Of a stretch of DNA of 11,706 bases, positions 6,908-11,706 are shown piece after piece (within the stretch, counting starts at the first letter, position 1; each line of letters begins with the position of its first letter). Source of the DNA: an uncultured Sphingomonas sp. (GTDB taxonomy: Bacteria > Pseudomonadota > Alphaproteobacteria > Sphingomonadales > Sphingomonadaceae); assembly GCA_934555855.1 (NCBI GenBank), contig CAKTFL010000021.1:1-11706 (forward strand), given 5' to 3'. A program made the translations under genes and the position numbers. The notes beneath the pieces are model-generated. The model searched no databases and was not told the origin of the DNA. It saw only the letters and a program-made list of their open reading frames with translations.

Positions 6908-8169
6908 TCCCGCTCGACACGATCTTGCACCGCACGTTCCAGCGGGTCGATCAGCCACAACAGCCCCGCCGCCAGCGCGGCGAGCCCGGCGAGCAACCCG
7001 AAAAAGCCGGCATGGCTCATGCGGCTCCACCCCGTTCCCACCAGCCCCGCCGCGAGGCTGCCTGCAAAGGTCGCCAGGTACCACGCCGCCACCGTCGTCG
7101 CGCCGAGCCCGGCGGGTGCCAGCCGTGCGAACAGGCCGAGCCCGGTCGGCAGCACGTGCAGTTCGCCGAACGTCAGCACCGCGAAGAACAGGGCCAGCCA
7201 CAGCCAGTGCGCCCGGCTGTCAGCGGCTTCGAGCGTGGCGAGCAGCAGGTACGCCGCCGCGACGATCAGGGCGCCCGTCGCCATTCGCCGCGCGGGTCGC
7301 TCCCGCCCGCCCGCGTCCGCCCGACGCCGCCACAGGGCCAGCAGCGGCGGGGTCATGACGATGACCAGCAACGGGTTGAGCGCCTGGAACCAGGTCATCG
7401 GCACCGTCGCGCCTCCCCATCGCCGATCGACGCCGGTATCGGCCCACAGCGCCACCGTGTTGCCAACCTGTTCATAGGCGCTGCGGAACACGGTCACGCT
7501 GAGCCCGATCGCGAGAAGCAGCAGGAGCGTGGGACGGGGAAAGCTCATCCGCGGCGCGGCCGCGCGCTCGGCCGCCGGATGCCGCGCCTGTGCAGGCAGA
7601 TAGCGCTGGCCCCACAGATAGATGCCCAGCCCAGCGACCATGCCGATCCCCGCCGCGCCGAACCCCCAATGCCAGCCGTAAAGCTCGCCCAGCGTCCCGC
7701 AGACCAGCGGCGCCAGGAAACCGCCGATATTCACCCCGACATAATAGACGTTGTATGCCCAGCCGACACGCGGGTCGCCCGGCTCGTACAGGTCGTCGAT
7801 CTGACTGGGCAGGCTCGGCAGGAACAGGCCGTTGCCGAGCGCGATGGTCGCCAGCGCCACGTAGAATAGAGGCTCGAAGGTCATCATGAAGTGGCCTGCC
7901 GCCATGATCGACCCCCCGGCGATGATCGCCCGCCGCTTGCCGAGCAGCCGGTCGGCGACCACGCCGCCAACGATCGGCGTGAAATATGCGCAGGCGGTAT
8001 AGGCGCCGTAGATGATCGACGCGGCACCCTGCGCCACCGCAAGTTGCTTGGTCATGTAATAGACCAGCAGCGCGCGCATTCCGTAATAGGAAAACTGCTC
8101 CCACATGTTCGTGAGGAACAGTATGGTCAGGCCGCGCGGCTGGCCGAACCAGGCGCGGGGCTCGGTCAT
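6904..8169 (-). CDS. POT/PTR2-family peptide transporter with altered ExxER motif
   Basis: 421 residues from ATG 8169, which overlaps the epimerase stop as ATGA. An ATG at 8196 has a better ribosome site (AGGG) but would add a Gly/Arg-rich tail and a 31-bp overlap. The protein is an MFS-type carrier with about twelve membrane segments. POT hallmarks are seen: FSYYGMRALL (26-35), the loop VADRLLGKRR (71-80), YNVYYVGVNIGG (139-150, PTR2 signature), AYEQVGNTVALWAD in TM7 (231-244), and FGELHVLPTGL in TM10 (334-344). Family members carry di- and tripeptides into the cytoplasm with protons. In the TM1 ExxER motif, however, the residues here are N21-M-W-E24-Q25: the first Glu and the Arg are replaced, though R32 is kept. 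The protein is shorter than many POT carriers (about 450-500). Role in the cluster: inner-membrane entry of short peptides released by the periplasmic hydrolases, delivering substrate to the epimerase encoded just upstream. Confidence 0.9.
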   Translation of the reverse strand: MTEPRAWFGQPRGLTILFLTNMWEQFSYYGMRALLVYYMTKQLAVAQGAASIIYGAYTACAYFTPIVGGVVADRLLGKRRAIIAGGSIMAAGHFMMTFEPLFYVALATIALGNGLFLPSLPSQIDDLYEPGDPRVGWAYNVYYVGVNIGGFLAPLVCGTLGELYGWHWGFGAAGIGMVAGLGIYLWGQRYLPAQARHPAAERAAAPRMSFPRPTLLLLLAIGLSVTVFRSAYEQVGNTVALWADTGVDRRWGGATVPMTWFQALNPLLVIVMTPPLLALWRRRADAGGRERPARRMATGALIVAAAYLLLATLEAADSRAHWLWLALFFAVLTFGELHVLPTGLGLFARLAPAGLGATTVAAWYLATFAGSLAAGLVGTGWSRMSHAGFFGLLAGLAALAAGLLWLIDPLERAVQDRVERD

Positions 8170-9179
8170 GCCGCCGCGCGCCCGCCCCCGCCCCATATCT
8201 CAGGCCCTGCATACAGAGTGCCATCGGCATAGGTGACGCGGGGCGTACGGTCCGTTGCCAGGAAGGTAGGGCCGTCGAGATCGACCAGATCGGCAAGCTG
8301 GCCCAGGATAAAGCCCGGCGCGGTCGCCAGGCTGGTGCCGATCATGGTGCCGACCATGACGCCCAGCCCCAGCCGCCGCGCCTCCCTGGCCATGATCAGC
8401 CCCTCGGTCAGCCCGCCGCACTTGTCGAGCTTGATATTGACCACGTCGAACCGCCCTTTCGCCCCCGACAGGTCGGCGAGCGACAACAGGCTTTCGTCGC
8501 CGGCAATCGGGATCGGCGAGACATAGCCATCCAGCTCAGCCTCCGCCCCTCGTGCCAGCGGCTGTTCGAGCAGCGAAACGCCGTGCCGAGACAGGCCCGC
8601 GACCAGGGCATCGAGATCGCCGCGCGCGAAGCCCTGATTGCCGTCGACGCCCAGCCATACTTCGGGCCGTGCAGCCCGGATCGCCGCCACGCGCGCCAGG
8701 TCGAGGTCCAACTCGCCGGTGAGCTTCACCTTGATCGACCTGGCCGCCGCATAGCCGCGCGCGGTTGCCGCCATCACGTCGGGCGTGTCGGCACTAACCG
8801 TGAAGCTGGTCACGATCGGCCGGGGCGGCGTGGCCAGCCCGGCCAGCTGCCACACCGGGCGGCCCGCGCGCTGCGCCTCCATATCCCACAGGGCCGCATC
8901 GACCGCATTGCGCGCACCGCCGGGCGGCAGGATCGCGCGCATTTCCTCGCGCGACGGCCCCGCCTCGATTGCCTCTCGCGCGCCCTCGATGGCGGCGCGC
9001 ATGTGCGGCAGGTCGTCGCCCGTATAGTAAACTCCGGCCGCCTCGCCGCGCCCCCGGCACTTGCCGTCACTCAACTCGACCACCAGAACGTCGGCCGTCT
9101 CGAACAGATAGCCGGCGATACGGAACGGCTGCGCCAGCCGCAGCGTGTCGGCCGTGACCGACAGGCCGAGCCGGGCCAT
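8166..9179 (-). CDS. dgcA: Enolase-superfamily dipeptide epimerase / DgcA-like N-acyl-D-glutamate racemase
   Basis: 337 residues. The start ATG at 9179 shares its A with the end of the preceding TGA (TGATG junction). Enolase-superfamily (muconate-lactonising subgroup) architecture: N-terminal capping domain about 1-115 and barrel with K150-V-K152 (KxK), metal ligands D179 (GVDGN), E205 (LLEQP) and D228 (AGDES), and the opposite-face lysine motif NIKLDKCGG (248-256). The segment VGTMIGTSLATAPG (276-289) and D300-L-D302-G match L-Ala-D/L-Glu epimerases and DgcA. Dipeptide epimerases invert the alpha carbon of the C-terminal residue, for example L-Ala-D-Glu from peptidoglycan; DgcA racemises N-acetyl-D-Glu. 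A DgcN homologue in the same cluster favours DgcA, while the POT carrier and the D-x-D motif favour a dipeptide. Cytoplasmic, magnesium dependent by family. All catalytic residues are present, so it should be active. The gene symbol is therefore tentative. Confidence 0.88.
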   Translation of the reverse strand: MARLGLSVTADTLRLAQPFRIAGYLFETADVLVVELSDGKCRGRGEAAGVYYTGDDLPHMRAAIEGAREAIEAGPSREEMRAILPPGGARNAVDAALWDMEAQRAGRPVWQLAGLATPPRPIVTSFTVSADTPDVMAATARGYAAARSIKVKLTGELDLDLARVAAIRAARPEVWLGVDGNQGFARGDLDALVAGLSRHGVSLLEQPLARGAEAELDGYVSPIPIAGDESLLSLADLSGAKGRFDVVNIKLDKCGGLTEGLIMAREARRLGLGVMVGTMIGTSLATAPGFILGQLADLVDLDGPTFLATDRTPRVTYADGTLYAGPEIWGGGGRAAA

Positions 9180-11173
9180 CAGTAATTCACCGTCATCGCG
9201 AGCAGGCCGAAGGTCGATGCGATGTACAGCACGATCAGTGTCGCCAGCAGCACCAGCACGCTCCACAGCTTGCGCGCCCAGCGCCGCCCGTCGCGCCAGG
9301 TCAGCCACGCATTCCACGCGGCGATCCCGACCGCGCCGACCAGGATGACGGCACCCGCGATCTGCAACAGCCACAGGACAATGTCCGCACCGGACGACAG
9401 CTTCGACAGGTCGTCGAACAGCATGATGACGAACGCCGCCCAGCTTGCGAACAGCAGCACCGCCAGCAACGCCATGATCCGGGTTGCGCGATAGGCCCTC
9501 AGCGCCGGTCCGCTCACCGCGATCGGGTTCCGGTAGCGCCGGCGCAGGAACCAGGTGGCGGGCCAATACAGAAATGTCAGCAGCAGCACCGCCAGGCTGG
9601 CGTACAGCGCCGGCTTCAGCCATCCCGCCGAGCGCGACGCGGGCACCCGGTCGAATACGATGAAAGGCGAGATGAGGTCGAAGCTCCAGCGCACGACCTT
9701 GCCGTCCACCAACTTTGCGGCCAGCCGGTCATGCCCGTTGCGCTCACGCCAGACAAAGGGCGCAATCTCGTCCCACTTCCGCATCGAGCCGTCCGGTCCG
9801 GTCAGCGACGGGATGACCAGCGCCCCCTTGTCATCGACGCTCACCTGCGTCTGCCCGAACAGGTTCAGGACATTGATGAAGTTCGATTCCGAGCGGCGAC
9901 TACCGGTCCAGTAGCCGGCCATCATGCGCGCATGACCCGCCGCGGTTTTCGCGTCGATCCGCCCGTCGCGCCCCGTCGCGGGGAAGTAGCGGTCGGCGAA
10001 ATCCTGAAACAGCTGCCCGCGCACGGCATGGGCGCCGCCTTCCCGACCGGCGCTGTTGAACGAGACGTACAGGCCGACGCGATCGGCCATGAACAGGTGC
10101 AGCGACGTGTGGAAGTTTTCCGTATCGCCCAGATGCGCGATCACTCCGCGGCCGTTGATGTTGGTTTCGAAGAACCCCAATTCCATCCGGTTGAGTGGGG
10201 GGATCAGCGAGGCGGGATCGACCCGATTGAGCGGGCTGTCGTGCATTGTCGCCGCCGTCGCGGGATCGAGGATGCCGCGTCCGTTTTCCAGATGCGCGAT
10301 CATGAACTTCGCCATGTCCAGGCCGGAGGCGGACAGGGAGCCGGCCGGCGCGGGGACGACGATCTCAAACCCCTTGGCGGCCTCCGACGCGCGCGGATAA
10401 CCCGTCGCCATCAGCGGGGCGAGCGCGGGCGGCAGCGGCTGGCGGAAGCTGGCCGTTCGCATGTCAAGCGGCGCGAAGATCCGCTGCTCCACATAGCGGT
10501 CGAACGGCACCCCGGACACCCGCTCGACGACATAGCCCGCCAGCGTCGTCGCCCAGTTTGAATAGGCCGGCGTGGTGCCCGCATCGAAGATGCGTCGCGG
10601 CACCCAGCGTTTCAGATACGGGCCGATCGGCTGAACGCTCTTAGGATCGTAGGTAATGAGGTCTTTTACCGCCTCCTCAAACCCGGCGGTGTGGGTCATG
10701 ACCTGGCGCATCGTCACCGGCCTGCCGTTGCGGGGCGGGATGCGGAAATCGAGATAGGCGTTGATGTCGCGATCCAGGTCGATCCTGCCCGCCTGGACCT
10801 GCTGCATCACCGCCGTCCAGGTGACGAGCTTCGACACCGATCCTGGCCGGAACAGCGTCCGGGCGGGGTCAACGCGACGATGGCTGGCGAGGTCGGCATA
10901 GCCGTAGCCGCGCGCGGCGAGCACCTGTCCGTCACGGACCACCATCACCACCGCGCCGGCGATGTCGGCGCTGTGCAGCGCATAGGGCATGTAGCCGTCC
11001 AGCCAGGCGTCGAGGTCCCTCGCGGTGAGATCGTGGCGCGTGGCAGGCGCCGGCGGGGTCGGCGCCGCGAGCGAAGGGGTCGGGGTCAGTGGCGGTTTCG
11101 GCAGCGGTCCCTGCGCCATGGCGACGCTGCCGATCAGCGCCACCGCCATCGCGACCAGTTTCTTCAATAGCAT
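9179..11173 (-). CDS. Membrane-anchored periplasmic serine hydrolase (beta-lactamase / S12 fold) with four C-terminal TM segments
   Basis: 664 residues from ATG 11173, preceded by a GAGGGG ribosome site; a GTG 39 nt upstream would put extra charged residues before the signal peptide and is less likely. Signal peptide about 1-20 (SVAMA before QG), Pro-rich linker 22-47, then the class C beta-lactamase/PBP-like domain with S112-V-S-K115, Y204-S-N206 and H347-L-G-D. About 410-510 is an extra beta-rich region, followed by four hydrophobic segments (about 520-543, 566-586, 597-622, 636-658) that should anchor it in the inner membrane with the catalytic domain in the periplasm. It is a paralogue of the partial gene at 1-833. 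As first gene behind the divergent promoter region it is probably the leader of the operon. Likely chemistry is acyl-serine hydrolysis of a peptide with D-residues or a related amide or ester; the specificity is not visible. Confidence 0.93.
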   Translation of the reverse strand: MLLKKLVAMAVALIGSVAMAQGPLPKPPLTPTPSLAAPTPPAPATRHDLTARDLDAWLDGYMPYALHSADIAGAVVMVVRDGQVLAARGYGYADLASHRRVDPARTLFRPGSVSKLVTWTAVMQQVQAGRIDLDRDINAYLDFRIPPRNGRPVTMRQVMTHTAGFEEAVKDLITYDPKSVQPIGPYLKRWVPRRIFDAGTTPAYSNWATTLAGYVVERVSGVPFDRYVEQRIFAPLDMRTASFRQPLPPALAPLMATGYPRASEAAKGFEIVVPAPAGSLSASGLDMAKFMIAHLENGRGILDPATAATMHDSPLNRVDPASLIPPLNRMELGFFETNINGRGVIAHLGDTENFHTSLHLFMADRVGLYVSFNSAGREGGAHAVRGQLFQDFADRYFPATGRDGRIDAKTAAGHARMMAGYWTGSRRSESNFINVLNLFGQTQVSVDDKGALVIPSLTGPDGSMRKWDEIAPFVWRERNGHDRLAAKLVDGKVVRWSFDLISPFIVFDRVPASRSAGWLKPALYASLAVLLLTFLYWPATWFLRRRYRNPIAVSGPALRAYRATRIMALLAVLLFASWAAFVIMLFDDLSKLSSGADIVLWLLQIAGAVILVGAVGIAAWNAWLTWRDGRRWARKLWSVLVLLATLIVLYIASTFGLLAMTVNY

Positions 11174-11203
11174 CGCATCTGCCCCTCTTTGCCCCGTTGC
11201 CCG

Positions 11204-11232
11204 TTGCCGCACTCCGCGCGTCTCTTTATGCT
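11204..11232 (+). promoter_or_regulatory. Candidate promoter of the XRE-cupin regulator
   Basis: TTGCCG (11204-11209) and TATGCT (11227-11232) are separated by 17 nt, each with four of six consensus bases. Transcription would begin near 11239, giving a leader of about 70 nt before the GTG start and running through the GATC dyad, so autoregulation is possible. Confidence 0.35.
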
Positions 11233-11255
11233 TCCTGGATTACTCCGTTCGGGAC

Positions 11256-11284
11256 AGTGTGATCCTGATCGGAAAACTCGTCAA
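11256..11284 (-). promoter_or_regulatory. Candidate promoter of the minus-strand operon
   Basis: On the minus strand, TTGACG (11284-11279, five of six) is followed by 17 nt and CACACT (11261-11256, three of six). The pattern of a good -35 and a poor -10 at 17 nt is the same as in the candidate receptor promoter at 6879-6907. A poor -10 can mean activator dependence or simply the looser -10 of alphaproteobacteria. Confidence 0.4.
11260..11270 (-). repeat. GA(A/T)CAGGATCA box, copy in the divergent control region
   Basis: On the minus strand this reads GATCAGGATCA and includes an inverted pair of GATC arms around a 2-bp centre. It lies inside the spacer of the candidate operon promoter, a position where a bound repressor would block polymerase. 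Ten of eleven bases recur at 6864-6874. Candidate operator only. Confidence 0.3.
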
Positions 11285-11297
11285 TGGCCTGCCGGCC

Positions 11298-11303
11298 GGG
11301 AGG
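11298..11303 (+). promoter_or_regulatory. Ribosome binding site that fixes a GTG start
   Basis: GGGAGG sits 6 nt before GTG at 11310. No ATG or GTG upstream in the same frame has a comparable site, and the ATG at 11284 is in another frame, so this site decides the regulator's start. Confidence 0.75.
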
Positions 11304-11309
11304 ATTTTC

Positions 11310-11706
11310 GTGTCGTCACCCCCGCCCACCCTCGGCACCCTGCTGCGCGGCCTGCGCGCGCGGGAAGGGTGGACCCTCAAGGAGATGAGCGCGAAAAGCG
11401 GCATCCCGGTATCCACCCTGTCGAAGATCGAGCATGACCGGCTGACGCTCAGCTACGACAAGCTCCAGCAGCTCGGGCAGCGACTGGGGATGCGGATGTC
11501 GGAACTATTCGCCGAGGGCGGCGAGGAAGCGGCCCAGCCCGTGACCGCGCGGCGCAGCCTCAGCGACATCTCGCGCTCGGTCAGGGTCGAGACGCCCAAT
11601 TACGACTATTACTATCTTTGCACGGAGCTTCGGCGAAAGCGGATGGTGCCGGTGGTGACCAAGATCCGCGCGCGATCCACCAAGCAATTCGGTGATCTGG
11701 TCCGGC
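11310..11706 (+). CDS. XRE-family transcriptional regulator with following cupin-type domain, N-terminal 132 residues, cut by window edge
   Basis: Start GTG at 11310 behind a GGGAGG site. Residues about 8-68 form a helix-turn-helix of the XRE (HTH_3) type: LGTLLRGLRAREGWTLKEM, then the recognition-helix region SGIPVSTLSKIEHDR, then LSYDKLQQLGQRLGM. A short charged linker leads to NYDYYYLCTELRRKRMVPVV and IRARSTKQFGDLV (about 96-131), which match the start of the sensor region in XRE-cupin regulators; the cupin barrel itself would follow outside the window. Such regulators usually bind a small metabolite in the cupin domain and repress or activate a neighbouring catabolic operon, PuuR being a known case. 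The divergent position makes the hydrolase-epimerase-transporter operon the natural target. The ligand could be a D-amino acid, N-acyl-glutamate or short peptide; nothing in the visible part decides this. Confidence 0.9.
   Translation, partial: MSSPPPTLGTLLRGLRAREGWTLKEMSAKSGIPVSTLSKIEHDRLTLSYDKLQQLGQRLGMRMSELFAEGGEEAAQPVTARRSLSDISRSVRVETPNYDYYYLCTELRRKRMVPVVTKIRARSTKQFGDLVR

Larger units (their letters stand above)
11174..11309. promoter_or_regulatory. Divergent control region between hydrolase operon and XRE-cupin regulator
   Basis: This 136-bp stretch has no gene. It separates two divergent start codons and should hold both promoters and any operator. It contains a candidate promoter in each direction (listed separately), a GATC-CT-GATC dyad at 11261-11270 lying within the spacer of the minus-strand promoter, and a 7-bp tandem CGTTGCC repeat near 11195-11208 of unclear meaning. 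Divergent XRE regulators commonly act on the shared region, which is the basis for assigning control of the operon; this is inference. Confidence 0.7.

Noticed and set aside
5884..7869. A 661-residue plus-strand open frame
   Set aside because: Arg/Gln/His-rich, low-complexity translation antisense to the receptor and the peptide transporter, spanning two convincing genes. Typical GC-rich shadow frame.
9180..9623. N-terminal extension of the epimerase open frame up to 9623
   Set aside because: It is the out-of-frame reading of the membrane segments of the upstream hydrolase, with no domain-like sequence. The TGATG junction and family length place the start at 9179.
11505..11687. A 60-residue minus-strand open frame inside the regulator
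   Set aside because: Antisense to the XRE-cupin regulator, no ribosome site or recognisable motif.

Overview
The window looks like chromosomal DNA of a GC-rich alphaproteobacterium, most likely a sphingomonad. This is inferred from the base composition, the style of the TonB-dependent receptor, the peptide transporter sequence and the XRE-cupin regulator. No rRNA, tRNA or taxonomic marker gene is present, so the assignment rests on protein 'feel' only. Coding density is very high: eight genes lie head to tail on the minus strand and one divergent gene starts near the right edge on the plus strand.

Layout, read in the direction of transcription from right to left. At 11310-11706 (plus) is the start of an XRE-family regulator with a following cupin-type region, cut by the window edge. 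A 136-bp divergent control region (11174-11309) separates it from the minus-strand cluster. The cluster runs: membrane-anchored periplasmic serine hydrolase with four C-terminal membrane segments (9179-11173); enolase-superfamily dipeptide epimerase / DgcA-like racemase (8166-9179); POT/PTR2-family peptide transporter (6904-8169); TonB-dependent outer-membrane receptor (4537-6852); DUF1611/DgcN-family P-loop protein (3516-4532); YkvI-like ten-TM membrane protein (2401-3528); serine hydrolase with a DUF3471 C-terminal domain (830-2404); and a second copy of the first type of serine hydrolase, cut by the left edge (1-833). Six of the seven junctions overlap or nearly touch (ATGA, TGATG, 13-bp overlap, 4-bp gap). 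The only real gap, 51 bp, precedes the receptor gene and carries a candidate internal promoter.

The genes fit one model (inference): the receptor brings a peptide or D-amino-acid-containing peptide through the outer membrane, three secreted beta-lactamase-fold (S12-type) hydrolases trim it in the periplasm, the POT carrier and perhaps the YkvI-like carrier move products through the inner membrane, and the epimerase plus DgcN-type enzyme convert D-glutamate-type residues to L-forms. DgcA and DgcN homologues form a described pathway for D-glutamate catabolism by N-acetylation and racemisation. Their embedding in a complete outer-to-inner-membrane peptide uptake operon is the most interesting aspect here. 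The substrate is unknown; muropeptide fragments or D-Glu-containing peptides are candidates.

No mobile elements, CRISPR arrays, RNA genes or clear terminators were seen. The many long open frames on the opposite strand are the usual shadows of GC-rich genes.
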